This document shows positions 39,657 to 47,880 of a stretch of DNA of 64,000 nt, one piece after another. Made by a program: the position numbers and the translations under genes. The first letter of the stretch is position 1; each line of letters starts with the position of its first letter. The stretch comes from DATBSL01 sp964561785 (GTDB lineage Bacteria > Acidobacteriota > Vicinamibacteria > Fen-336), in NCBI GenBank assembly GCA_964561785.1, contig CAZLRF010000015.1, forward strand, positions 1 through 64,000, written 5' to 3'. Under the pieces are notes generated by a model that saw only the letters and a program-made list of their open reading frames with translations, made no database searches and was not told where the DNA came from.

Positions 39657-41116
39657 GGACGCTCGCGCCCGCGGGGGCGCTCGTCCTCCTCGCCCTCGTT
39701 CCCGCCGGGTGCCGCTCGGGCGCGGCGGCGGTCGCCCCGCCCGCGCCGGCGGCGGCCCCCGTGGCGCCGCACGCCGCGCCGGTCGAGCCGGCCGTCCCGC
39801 CCCCGCCTCCGGCGCAGCCCCGCGAAGGGGCCCCCCTCGCCGTCCCTCCGGAACCGATTCCCCCCGAGGAGGCCGCGCCGGAGGAGGAGCCGGCGAGCGA
39901 GGCCGAGCGGCTCCAGAGAGAGGCTCTCGAGGCGTGCCAGTCGGCCGAGGAGGCGCTCGCCCAGGGTCAGGTCGAGGCGGCGATCGCGGCCGTGGACCGC
40001 GCCTACGCCCTGATGCTCGCCCTGCCGGCGGGGGACGACACCTCGCTGCAGGCCAAGGAGGACATCCGCGTCCTCGCCGCCGACCTCATCGCCCGCGCCT
40101 ACCGCGCGGCGCGCCGCGCCCCGCCGGGGAGGGCCGCCGCCTGGGACCTCGCGCTGCCCGTGGCCGAGAACCGGCACGTCCAGAGGGAGATCCAGAGCTT
40201 CACGACCGTCGAGCGCGCCGCGTTCCTCGAGGGCTACCAGCGCTCGTTCCTCTACCGGCCGATGATCCTCGAGAAGCTGGAGAGAGCCGGGCTGCCGAGC
40301 CAGCTCTCGTGGCTCCCCCTGGTGGAGAGCTCCTTCAAGGTCCGCGCCCTCTCGAGGGCGAGCGCGCTCGGGATGTGGCAGTTCATCGCCTCGACGGGGG
40401 TCCGCTACGGGCTCTCCCGCGACGCCTGGGTCGACGAGCGGCTCGACCCGGAGAAGGCGACCGACGCCGCGATCGCCTACCTCACCGACCTGCACGGCCT
40501 GTTCGGGGACTGGCCCAAGGCCCTCGCCGCCTACAACTGCGGGGAGGCCCGGGTGCTGCGGCTCTCGCGCGCCGGCGAGGGCGAGTACGTCGACTTCTGG
40601 GACCTCTACGAGGGCCTTCCCGGCGAGACGCGGCGCTACGTGCCGCGCCTGCTCGCCGCGCTGCTGATCCTCGAGGACCCGGCCCGGTACGGCATGGAGC
40701 TGCCCGCCCCGGGCGCGTCCCCCCCCCGCACGAGCGTCGTCCGGGTGGAGCGCTCCGTGAGGCTCGAAAGCCTCGACCGCGCCCTCTCTCTCGACCCGGG
40801 GACGCTCGCCGCGCACAACCCCGAGCTGCGGCGGCAGGCGACCCCCCGCCGCCCCTACGACCTGCGCGTGCCCGCCGAGCGCGAGGAGGCGATCGCCGCC
40901 GCCCTCGCCACGGCGCCGGAGTGGACGCCGCCCCCCGCCCCGCGCTACGCCAGCCACCGCGTGCGCAGCGGGGAGACGCTCTCGACGATCGCCCGGAGGT
41001 ACGGGGCCAGCGTGTCGGCCCTCATGCGCGCGAACGGCCTGGCGAGCCCCCACCGGCTGCGGGTGGGCCAGCGCCTGCGCGTCCCCTCGCGCGGGGCGGC
41101 CGCGGGCGACGAGTAG
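39653..41116 (+). CDS. Membrane-bound lytic transglycosylase with LysM domain (MltD-like)
   Basis: A 487-residue lipoprotein (lipobox VPAGC near residue 20). A Pro/Ala-rich segment and a helical, TPR-like stretch lead to an SLT domain: LPSQLSWLPLVESSFKVRAL with the catalytic Glu in VESSF, then SALGMWQFIASTGVRYGL and ALAAYNCGEARV. One C-terminal LysM is SHRVRSGETLSTIARRYGAS to LRVGQRLRVPS. It cleaves glycan strands of peptidoglycan. The GTG start overlaps ftsE by four bases, so it may be a direct client of FtsEX. It abuts the convergent udk stop with no spacer. Confidence 0.92.
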   Translation: MRTLAPAGALVLLALVPAGCRSGAAAVAPPAPAAAPVAPHAAPVEPAVPPPPPAQPREGAPLAVPPEPIPPEEAAPEEEPASEAERLQREALEACQSAEEALAQGQVEAAIAAVDRAYALMLALPAGDDTSLQAKEDIRVLAADLIARAYRAARRAPPGRAAAWDLALPVAENRHVQREIQSFTTVERAAFLEGYQRSFLYRPMILEKLERAGLPSQLSWLPLVESSFKVRALSRASALGMWQFIASTGVRYGLSRDAWVDERLDPEKATDAAIAYLTDLHGLFGDWPKALAAYNCGEARVLRLSRAGEGEYVDFWDLYEGLPGETRRYVPRLLAALLILEDPARYGMELPAPGASPPRTSVVRVERSVRLESLDRALSLDPGTLAAHNPELRRQATPRRPYDLRVPAEREEAIAAALATAPEWTPPPAPRYASHRVRSGETLSTIARRYGASVSALMRANGLASPHRLRVGQRLRVPSRGAAAGDE

Positions 41117-41731
41117 TCAGCGGGCGAGGATCGAGAGGATCCGCGCGACCACCGCCTCGAGGGCGACCTCGTTCTCGGCCCCCTCCGGGATGATGAGGTC
41201 CGCGTAGCGCTTCGACGGCTCGACGAACTCGAGGTGCATCGGGCGCACCGACTCGAGGTACTGCCGCCGGACCGAGTCGAAGCTGCGGCCCCGCTCGTGG
41301 ATGTCCCGCTGCAGCCTCCTCAGGATCCGCACGTCGGCGTCGGTGTCGATGAAGAGCTTGATGTCCATGAGCCGGCGCAGCGGCTCCTCGGCGAGGACGA
41401 GGATGCCCTCGAGGATGACCACCGGCGTGGGCCGGAGGGGGTCGCTCAGCACGCGGCGCGAGTAGGTCGCGTGGTCGTAGGTGAGGCAGGGCACGGGGCG
41501 CCCCGCCTTGAGGTCGCGCAGGTCGTGCACGAGGAGCGAGGTGTCGAACGCGTCCGGGTGGTCGTAGTTGATCGCCGAGCGCGCCGCCTCGGGCAGGGCC
41601 GAGCCGTCCTTGTAGTACGCGTCCTGGGCGAGGAGCAGGCAGCGCTCGGCGCCCACGCGGTCGCGGACCTTGGTCGCGAGCGAGGTCTTGCCCGACCCCG
41701 TCCCCCCGGCGATCCCCACGAGCACGGTCAT
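41117..41731 (-). CDS. udk: Uridine kinase
   Basis: A 204-residue P-loop kinase phosphorylating uridine/cytidine. P-loop GGTGSGKT at residues 9-16; substrate motifs AQDAYYKDGS, NYDHPDAFD, YDHATYSRR and the lid DADVRILRRLQRDIHERGRS. PMHLEFVEPSKRYADLIIPE closes the fold. The ATG follows seven bases after a TATAAT on the - strand, suggesting a leaderless mRNA. It lies antisense between the transglycosylase and ftsX. Confidence 0.93.
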   Translation of the reverse strand: MTVLVGIAGGTGSGKTSLATKVRDRVGAERCLLLAQDAYYKDGSALPEAARSAINYDHPDAFDTSLLVHDLRDLKAGRPVPCLTYDHATYSRRVLSDPLRPTPVVILEGILVLAEEPLRRLMDIKLFIDTDADVRILRRLQRDIHERGRSFDSVRRQYLESVRPMHLEFVEPSKRYADLIIPEGAENEVALEAVVARILSILAR

Positions 41732-41736
41732 GCCGC

Positions 41737-41748
41737 GGATTATAATCC
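41737..41748. promoter_or_regulatory. Palindromic bidirectional -10 between udk and ftsX
   Basis: GGATTATAATCC is a perfect 12-bp palindrome containing a consensus TATAAT on each strand: + at 41741-41746 and - at 41744-41739. The two start codons are only 27 bases apart. On the - strand the -10 ends seven bases before the udk ATG; on the + strand it ends 12 bases before the ftsX ATG. -35 boxes would lie inside each other's coding start and are not obvious. Confidence 0.6.
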
Positions 41749-41758
41749 CTGCCCCGAG

Positions 41759-42649
41759 ATGGCCCTGCTCCGCGCGGTCGCCTACTTCGTCGTCGAGGCC
41801 ACGACCAGCCTCTGGCGGAGCCGGCTCGTCAACGCGGTCTCGATCGGCACGATCGCGGTGAGCTTGTTCGTGCTCGGCGCGTTCCTGACCGTCGCCGGCG
41901 GGCTCTCGCAGCTCGTCACGCGTTGGACGGAGAAGGTCCAGGTGATCGTGTACCTCGAGGACGACGCCGACGCGCGGGTCCGGGACAGCCTCCTCGCCCG
42001 GCTGCGCGAGGACCCTGCGGTCCTCTCCGCCGAGCACGTGGGGCGCGAGCAGGCCCTCGTGCGCTTCAAGGAGATGTTCCGGGACCTGAGCTCGCTCCCC
42101 GAGGAGCTGGGGGACAACCCCTTCCCGGCCTCCGTCGAGGTGACCGTGCGGCCGGAGCGCCAGTCCGCGGCCGACGTGGAGCGGCTCGTGCGGGCCTTCG
42201 AGGGGGCCCCGGGCGTGCGGGAGATCCAGTACGACCTGCTGTGGATCGAGCGGCTCTCGACCGGCGTGAGGCTGGTGCGCGGGGTGGGGGCCTTCCTCGG
42301 CGGCATCCTCGTCCTCGCCGGGGTCTTCACGATCTCGAACGTGATCCGCCTCACGATCTACGCGCGGGAGGACGAGCTCGACATCATGCGCCTGGTGGGC
42401 GCGACGCGGGCCTACGTCAAGGGGCCCTTCGTGGCGGAGGGGGTCCTCCAGGGCGGCCTCGGCGGCGCCCTCGCCGCGCTTCTCCTCTGGGTCGCCCTCG
42501 GCTGGCTGTCGCGGGGCCTCGCCGGCTCCGACCTCCTCGGCCGCGCCGCGTTCTCCCTGCCCGCGGCGCTCGCCCTGCTCCTCGTCGCGGGGGGGATGGT
42601 GGTGGGGCTCGCGGGGAGCCTTCTCAGCCTCGCCCGACTGAAGGTCTAG
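41759..42649 (+). CDS. ftsX: Cell-division permease FtsX
   Basis: A 296-residue FtsX. An N-terminal cytoplasmic stretch and first helix (IGTIAVSLFVLGAFLTVAGG), a periplasmic domain (VQVIVYLEDDADARVRDSLL ... NPFPASVEVTVRPE), then three helices: FLGGILVLAGVFTISNVIRL, a helix after KGPFVAEGVLQGGLGGALAA and ALLLVAGGMVVGLAGSLLSL. REDELDIMRLVGATRAYVKG is the conserved cytoplasmic loop contacting FtsE. It is separated from ftsE by the transglycosylase and udk, unusual for this pair. Confidence 0.93.
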   Translation: MALLRAVAYFVVEATTSLWRSRLVNAVSIGTIAVSLFVLGAFLTVAGGLSQLVTRWTEKVQVIVYLEDDADARVRDSLLARLREDPAVLSAEHVGREQALVRFKEMFRDLSSLPEELGDNPFPASVEVTVRPERQSAADVERLVRAFEGAPGVREIQYDLLWIERLSTGVRLVRGVGAFLGGILVLAGVFTISNVIRLTIYAREDELDIMRLVGATRAYVKGPFVAEGVLQGGLGGALAALLLWVALGWLSRGLAGSDLLGRAAFSLPAALALLLVAGGMVVGLAGSLLSLARLKV

Positions 42650-42661
42650 CCCGGGCCCGGA

Positions 42662-43423
42662 TCAGAAGCGGTAGGTCTTCCCCTGGACGAGGAAGGCGAG
42701 CCGGCGCCGCTCGATTCCGCGCACCTGCGCGCGGATGCGCGCGAGGTGGCGCGGCTTCGCGCCGTAGAGGTAGACCGGCACGTCGCGCTTGAGCTTGCGC
42801 AGCTCGGTGTCGAGGGTCTGGGGCGTGAGGTGGCCGGAGACGTTCGCCAGCTCCTGCAGCTCGTTCGGGAACGACGTCTCGCAGATCACCGCCTTGAGGT
42901 TGCGCGTCTTGTTCACGACCTCCCAGAAGCGCTCGGTCGGCGCGGTGTCGCTCGAGTAGGCCATCGTCCCCGTCTTGTCCTCGACGAGGAAGCCGGTGGT
43001 CGGCACGATGTGGGACACGCGCACCGCCCGGATCGAGAGGCCGTTCACCCGGAACGGCTGCTCCTCCGGGACCTCCACGAGCTTCAGCACCGGGGTGAGG
43101 TCGTTCGGGAGGCAGGTGAAGTCCGGCCAGGTGTGGTTGTTGAAGAGGTGGTTCTTCATCGACGCGATCACCTCCTTGATCGCGTAGATGCGCAGGCTGA
43201 ACCCGGGGGCGGCGAAGTTGTTGTCGATGAGGAACGGGAGCGAGCAGGTGTGGTCGAGGTGGGAGTGGGAGATCACCACGTCCTTCACCTTGACCTGCTC
43301 GCGCAGGCTGAGGGCGTTCGAGACGAAGCCGGCATCGAGGCACACCGAATCGTTCACGAGGAACGACGTCATCCCGTGGTCGGGGACGTTCCCGCCGTAG
43401 CAGCCGAGGACGCGGAGCTTCAT
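42662..43423 (-). CDS. Class II 3',5'-cyclic-nucleotide phosphodiesterase-like MBL protein
   Basis: A 253-residue MBL-fold protein. The metal motif is VISHSHLDHTCSLPFLIDN (SHSHLDH), with more ligands in RVSHIVPTTGFLVED, MAYSSDTAPTERFW and KAVICETSFPNE. The last segment and THLTP-like SGHLTPQTL fit class II cAMP phosphodiesterases (PDE1/CpdP). It would lower cyclic nucleotide levels in the cytoplasm. A good TTGACC/TAGCGT promoter lies 62 bases upstream. It converges on ftsX, 12 bases between stops. Confidence 0.82.
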   Translation of the reverse strand: MKLRVLGCYGGNVPDHGMTSFLVNDSVCLDAGFVSNALSLREQVKVKDVVISHSHLDHTCSLPFLIDNNFAAPGFSLRIYAIKEVIASMKNHLFNNHTWPDFTCLPNDLTPVLKLVEVPEEQPFRVNGLSIRAVRVSHIVPTTGFLVEDKTGTMAYSSDTAPTERFWEVVNKTRNLKAVICETSFPNELQELANVSGHLTPQTLDTELRKLKRDVPVYLYGAKPRHLARIRAQVRGIERRRLAFLVQGKTYRF

Positions 43424-43485
43424 GGCCTAGTGCTCCCCCGCAAGTCGTTCCTGGCGTGAGCCTTGCAAGGAACCAGTAACAGGCG

Positions 43486-43515
43486 ACGCTAGCACGGGGG
43501 TCGCATTTCGGTCAA
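43486..43515 (-). promoter_or_regulatory. Promoter TTGACC-18-TAGCGT of the cyclic-nucleotide phosphodiesterase
   Basis: On the - strand TTGACC (43515-43510) is followed after 18 bp by TAGCGT (43491-43486), preceded by GTGC, giving the extended GTGCTAGCGT. The ATG is 62 bases downstream. Of the recurrent promoters in the window this is one of the few with both boxes clear. Confidence 0.65.
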
Positions 43516-43547
43516 GTGAGCGCCATCACCCGGGGTCGTTTTCTGCC

Positions 43548-43553
43548 TATACT
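43548..43553 (+). promoter_or_regulatory. -10 element TATACT of the Ig-like secreted protein
   Basis: TATACT ends five bases before the ATG at 43559, with no room for a leader or ribosome site. A leaderless mRNA is predicted. The upstream region is shared with the divergent phosphodiesterase promoter. Confidence 0.45.
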
Positions 43554-43558
43554 GGGCC

Positions 43559-44764
43559 ATGGGCCGCCTCCGCCCCCTCGCGCTCCTCCTCGTCCTTCCC
43601 GCGACGCCCGCGCTCGGCCAGATGAACGAGTACGAGATGCGCTACGGCGGGCAGGTCGTCGAGGTCTCGGTCGACAACCTGGTGCAGATGCCCGAGTCCT
43701 ACGTCGGGAGGGCCGTGCGCACGCGGGGCCAGCTCGAGATGCTCCCGGGGTCGAGCGAGATCGTGTACGCCTTCCGGGGGACCTTCGGGGGCTACCTCCG
43801 CCTCGTCCCCGTGCCCGACGCCCGCATGGACTGGGAGCGGGAGGCGCGGCAGTGGGCGGGGCGCGACGTCGAGGTCACGGGCGGGGTGGAGACCGCCTCG
43901 AGCACGACGACCGGCCAGACCGCCGTCTTCCTCCTCATCTGGTCCTTCCTGGGGCCGCCCGACGAGAAGGCGAAGGGCCGCGACTCCCCGGAGGTGACGC
44001 TCGAGGAGCTCGTCACGAGGCCCGAGCGCTTCGACGGCAAGCTCGTGTCGGTCCGCGGCCAGTTCCGCGGGGCGAACCTCTTCGGCGACCTGCCCTCCGC
44101 GAGCCGCCAGCGCTCCTCCGACTGGGTCCTCAAGGAGGACCTCTTTGCGGTCTGGGTGAGCGGTCGCAAGCCCCGGGGATCCGGCTGGACCCTCGACCCG
44201 GGGCTGCGGCGCGACACCGGCAAGTGGCTCCTGGTGACGGGCCGCGTCTCCGTGAAAGGCCGCGTGGTCAGCCTTCTGGCGACCGACGTGGCGCTGTCGA
44301 AGCCTCGGTCCGAGCTCGCCGCCGCCGAGAAGGCGAAGGAGCCACCCCCCCCGCCTCCGCCGCCCCGGCCGAAGAAGCCGCCCGTCGTGGTCTTCTCGCT
44401 GCCTCTCGACGGCGAGCGCGACGTACCGCCCGACGCCGTCTTCAAGGTCCAGTTCAGCCACGACATGGAGGAGTCGAGCTTCGAGGACCGGGTGCTGTTC
44501 CGCTACGCGGGGCGCGTGCGCCCCGGGGACAACGCCCTCGACGCGGTCCGCGTCCGCTACGACGGCGGGCTGCGCACGCTCGAGATCGATCCCGGCGACC
44601 TCCTCCGCCCCGGACGCGTGGTGGAGATCGTGCTCCTGCCCGGCATCGTCGACCTGGACGGCCGGCCGCTCGAGCCGCGCCCCGACGCCCGTCCCGCCGC
44701 GGGCGTCGACGTCCTGCGCTTCCAGGTGGCGGGGGGAGGCGTCCTGAGCGGCCCCTCACCGTGA
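43559..44764 (+). CDS. Secreted protein with OB-like N-terminus and bacterial Ig-like C-terminus
   Basis: A 401-residue exported protein with a signal peptide ending TPALGQ. Two similar segments may be tandem OB-like folds: VDNLVQMPESYVGRAVRTRG to VEVTGGVE, and TLEELVTRPERFDGKLVSVR to LLVTGRVS. A run of prolines (PPPPPPPPRPKKPP) then links to a C-terminal Big_5-type Ig-like domain (LPLDGERDVPPDAVFKVQFS, HDMEESSFEDRV). It is probably a surface or periplasmic binding protein. Its stop overlaps the convergent GT-C gene by nine bases. Confidence 0.75.
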   Translation: MGRLRPLALLLVLPATPALGQMNEYEMRYGGQVVEVSVDNLVQMPESYVGRAVRTRGQLEMLPGSSEIVYAFRGTFGGYLRLVPVPDARMDWEREARQWAGRDVEVTGGVETASSTTTGQTAVFLLIWSFLGPPDEKAKGRDSPEVTLEELVTRPERFDGKLVSVRGQFRGANLFGDLPSASRQRSSDWVLKEDLFAVWVSGRKPRGSGWTLDPGLRRDTGKWLLVTGRVSVKGRVVSLLATDVALSKPRSELAAAEKAKEPPPPPPPPRPKKPPVVVFSLPLDGERDVPPDAVFKVQFSHDMEESSFEDRVLFRYAGRVRPGDNALDAVRVRYDGGLRTLEIDPGDLLRPGRVVEIVLLPGIVDLDGRPLEPRPDARPAAGVDVLRFQVAGGGVLSGPSP

Positions 44765-46507
44765 CGGCCCCCCGGCCCGCCTGAGGATCACGATCTCCGG
44801 GTCGAGGAACTCCGCCTCCGGCCGCAACCACCCCTCCTGGCGGAACCGCGCCACCACCTCGTAGCCGCCGCGCCCCTCGAGGAGGTCGCGGAAGAAGCGC
44901 GTGCGCTCGGGCTTCTGCTCGGGGTGGTCGAGGAAGCGCTGGTAGAACGATCCGGTGAGGACGAGCCACTCCGCCCCCTCCGCCGCGTGGGCCCGCGCCG
45001 CCTCCTCGAAGCGCTCCGCGGGCGCCATCTCCCGCGAGAGCGTCCGCAGAACGCGCGCCGTACGGCCTTCGGGCACGCGGGGGGCGTAGCCCTCGTGGTT
45101 CGTCACGAGGTCGACCGTCGACCCCGGGGGGACGTTTCTCTCCATCCACCGCCCGGCGAGGAGGCGCGAGTCCACGAAGAACAGGCGGACGACGAGCGCC
45201 GAGGCGAGGGCGCTGCGCAGGAGCAGCGCGGCGGCGGCCGCGCGGCGATGGGGCGCGCTGCGGATGCGGGCCACGGCGAAGGCGGCGAGCGCGGCGGCGG
45301 CGGGCAGGGCGGGGGCGAGGAAGCGCATCGCCCGGTGGCCGGACGAGGCCACGAGCGCGTACGGGGCGGCGGCGGCGAGAGCGGCGACGAGACAGCCGCG
45401 ATCCCCGCGCCAGGCGCCCCACACGGCGAGAGCGAGGCCCGAGAGCGCGGCGGCGAGCGCGGGGCGCGTGAGCGCGTCCCCGGCCAGGGCGAGGTAGGCC
45501 CCCCACGAGGTCGCCTCGCCGACGAGCCCCTTGTACTCGTGGCGGGTCTGCGCGTTGAACGCGAGGTCGCTCAGGAACGCGCGCGGCTCGAGGACCGCCC
45601 CCGGCGTGCCGGCGACGAAGCCCGCGGCCGCCACGAGGAGGACCACGACCACCTCCCGGCGCGCGATGCGGCCGGCGAGGCCCGCGGTCCTCTCCCAGGC
45701 GCCCGCGGCCGCCACGAGGATCGCGGTCCCGCCCGCCGCGAGCGCGGCCCCGGCGAGCCCGCGGACGAAGCCGTGCGCGGACTCGGGGTGCAGCAGCCGC
45801 GCGTCGGGCAGGCGCAGCGTCGCGGCGAGGGCCGCGCCGGGCGGCCCCGCGAGGAGGGCCCCCGCCGCGAGGGCGGCCGCCCCGGCAGCGAGCCAGGCCG
45901 CGCGGTCCGCGCGGTCCGCGCCCGGGCGAGGCCGCAGCCAGGCGGCGGCGAGGGCGGGCGCGGCGAGGGCGGCGGCGGTGTACTTGGTGGAGGCGGCGAG
46001 GCCGAGGACGAGGCCGAGCGCCCAGGCGGGGGAGAGGCCCTCGGCGTGCCGGAGCGAGAGGAGCAGGACGGCCGCGGCGCCGAGGAGCAGCCACGCCTCC
46101 GGGGTCGCGAAGTGCGAGAGGTTCACCGCACCCGGCGCGAGGGCGAGGAACAAGGGGGCGAGGCGGCCGGCGATCGGGTCGAGCCGCGCCGCGGCGAGGC
46201 CGAGGACGAACACCGCCCCCGCCCCGGCGAGGGCCGAGAGCACGCGGGCGAGGAGCAGGGGGTCGCCCCACGGGTGGTCCTCTCCGACCAGGGCCCGCTG
46301 GGCGGCGACGAAGGGGGCGGTGAGGAGGAGGGGCAGCGAGGGGTTGACGTAGGAGTCGGGCCGGAGGCGGCCCTCCCGCACCATCGCCGCCACCACGTCG
46401 GCCTTCTCGTCGGGGTGGAAGCGGGAGGGCAGGCCCCACCCGATTCCCGCGAGGTTCAGGGCGAGGGCGAGGAGGGCGGCGAGGACGGCCGCTCGGCGCT
46501 CGGGCAT
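44756..46507 (-). CDS. GT-C family integral membrane glycosyltransferase (PMT-like)
   Basis: A 583-residue polytopic membrane protein of the dolichyl-phosphate-mannose transferase (GT39/PMT_2) superfamily. The first loop has SRFHPDEKADVVAAMVREG with the acidic catalytic-type DE. About ten hydrophobic helices follow, with FATPEAWLLLGAAAVLLLSL and LGLAASTKYTAAALAAPALA typical of the fold. The soluble C-terminus of about 120 residues ends LDPEIVILRRAGG. It probably moves a sugar from a polyprenyl phosphate onto a lipid or protein outside the cytoplasmic membrane. It lies 12 bases downstream of purD. Confidence 0.82.
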   Translation of the reverse strand: MPERRAAVLAALLALALNLAGIGWGLPSRFHPDEKADVVAAMVREGRLRPDSYVNPSLPLLLTAPFVAAQRALVGEDHPWGDPLLLARVLSALAGAGAVFVLGLAAARLDPIAGRLAPLFLALAPGAVNLSHFATPEAWLLLGAAAVLLLSLRHAEGLSPAWALGLVLGLAASTKYTAAALAAPALAAAWLRPRPGADRADRAAWLAAGAAALAAGALLAGPPGAALAATLRLPDARLLHPESAHGFVRGLAGAALAAGGTAILVAAAGAWERTAGLAGRIARREVVVVLLVAAAGFVAGTPGAVLEPRAFLSDLAFNAQTRHEYKGLVGEATSWGAYLALAGDALTRPALAAALSGLALAVWGAWRGDRGCLVAALAAAAPYALVASSGHRAMRFLAPALPAAAALAAFAVARIRSAPHRRAAAAALLLRSALASALVVRLFFVDSRLLAGRWMERNVPPGSTVDLVTNHEGYAPRVPEGRTARVLRTLSREMAPAERFEEAARAHAAEGAEWLVLTGSFYQRFLDHPEQKPERTRFFRDLLEGRGGYEVVARFRQEGWLRPEAEFLDPEIVILRRAGGPSR

Positions 46508-46519
46508 GGCGCCCCGGGG

Positions 46520-47818
46520 CTAGGCCTGTCGCGGTCCGTGGAGGCGGGCGAGGGCCCGGGCGCCGATGTCCTTGCGGTACGTCATCCCGTCGAAGCGGAT
46601 CCGGCCGATCGCCTCGTACGCCCGGGCGATCGCGGACTCGAGGCTCGCCCCGAGCGCCGTGACCCCGAGCACGCGGCCCCCCACCGTCCGGACCTCGTCG
46701 TTGTCCCTCTTGGTCGCGGCGTGGTACACGATCACGTCGCCGAACTCCCGCACCGCGTCGAGGCCGGTGATCACCTTGCCGATCTCCGGCGTATCGGGGT
46801 AGCCCCGGCTCGCGAGGACCACGCAGACCGCCGGCTCCTTCGTCCACTCGATGCGGGTCTCGCCGAGCGAGCCGCTCGCGCACTGGTCGAGGATCGGCAC
46901 GAGGTCGGACTTCATCCGGGCCATGATGACCTGCGTCTCGGGGTCGCCGAAGCGCGCGTTGAACTCGAGCACCTTCGGCCCCGACTCGGTGAGCATCAGC
47001 CCCGCGAAGAGCACGCCCTGGAAGCGCCGGCCCTCCGCGGCGAGCCCGGCGATCGTGGGCACCACGATCTCCTGCATGATCCGCTTGTGGCCGTCGAGGC
47101 TGATGTTCGTGGTGGGGGAGACGGTGCCCATGCCGCCCGTGTTCGGCCCCTGGTCCCCGTCGAGGGCCCGCTTGTGGTCCTGGACCGACGCCATCGGCAC
47201 CACCCGCGCCCCGTCCGAGAAGACGAGGAAGGAGACCTCCTCCCCCTCCAGGAACTCCTCCATCACGACCTTCGCCCCGGCCGAGCCGAACTTCTTGTCG
47301 GCCATGATCCCGCCGACCACGGCCCGGGCCTCCTCCGCCCCGCTCACCACCACCGTGCCCTTCCCCGCGGCGAGGCCGTCGGCCTTGACCACGAACGGGA
47401 ACCCGAAGGGGGCCTTCTCGACGAAGGCGAGCGCCTCCTCCACCGTCGCGCACACCTCGTAGCGGGGGGAGGGAATGCCGTGGCGGGTCATGAACTCGCG
47501 GGCGAAGGCCTTCGAGCCCTCGATCTCGGCCGCGCCCCGCGAGGGGCAGAAGATGCGCAGCCCGCGCCGCACGAACTCGTCCCCGATCCCGAGGACCATC
47601 GGGAGCTCGGGGCCGACGACCGTCAGGTCCGCCTTGACCGTCTGCGCGAAGTCGGCGACCTCGACGATGCTCGAGGCGTCGATCGGAACGCAGTCCGCGA
47701 TCTCCGCGATCCCCGCGTTGCCGGGCGCGCAGAACAGCTCGCCGACGAGCGGGCTCTGGCGAATCTTCCACGCCAGGGCGTGCTCCCGGCCGCCGTTGCC
47801 GACGATCAGGACCTTCAT
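46520..47818 (-). CDS. purD: Phosphoribosylamine-glycine ligase
   Basis: A 432-residue canonical PurD (GAR synthetase), second step of purine synthesis. Seen: MKVLIVGNGGREHALAWKI, LTVVGPELPMVLGI, ATP-grasp segments FVVKADGLAAGKGTVVV and VMEEFLEGEEVSFLVFSDG, DHKRALDGDQGPNTGGMGT, and LEFNARFGDPETQVIM. A TTGACA lies upstream on the - strand (47856-47851) but its -10 partner is poor. A second PurD-like ATP-grasp protein is coded at 54406. Confidence 0.97.
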   Translation of the reverse strand: MKVLIVGNGGREHALAWKIRQSPLVGELFCAPGNAGIAEIADCVPIDASSIVEVADFAQTVKADLTVVGPELPMVLGIGDEFVRRGLRIFCPSRGAAEIEGSKAFAREFMTRHGIPSPRYEVCATVEEALAFVEKAPFGFPFVVKADGLAAGKGTVVVSGAEEARAVVGGIMADKKFGSAGAKVVMEEFLEGEEVSFLVFSDGARVVPMASVQDHKRALDGDQGPNTGGMGTVSPTTNISLDGHKRIMQEIVVPTIAGLAAEGRRFQGVLFAGLMLTESGPKVLEFNARFGDPETQVIMARMKSDLVPILDQCASGSLGETRIEWTKEPAVCVVLASRGYPDTPEIGKVITGLDAVREFGDVIVYHAATKRDNDEVRTVGGRVLGVTALGASLESAIARAYEAIGRIRFDGMTYRKDIGARALARLHGPRQA

Positions 47819-47850
47819 GTTCGCGGAAAAGTGACACGCGCCCCTCTCCC

Positions 47851-47870
47851 TGTCAACCGCGTGCTAGCCT
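47851..47870. promoter_or_regulatory. Divergent promoter elements between purD and a GT-C gene
   Basis: On the + strand GTGCTAGCCT (47861-47870, hexamer TAGCCT) ends ten bases before the ATG at 47881, predicting a leader of about three bases. On the - strand TTGACA (47856-47851) is placed as a -35 for purD, with only a weak TCACTT-like -10. The two lie within a 62-base intergenic region. Confidence 0.45.
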
Positions 47871-47880
47871 TTCGGCGGCC

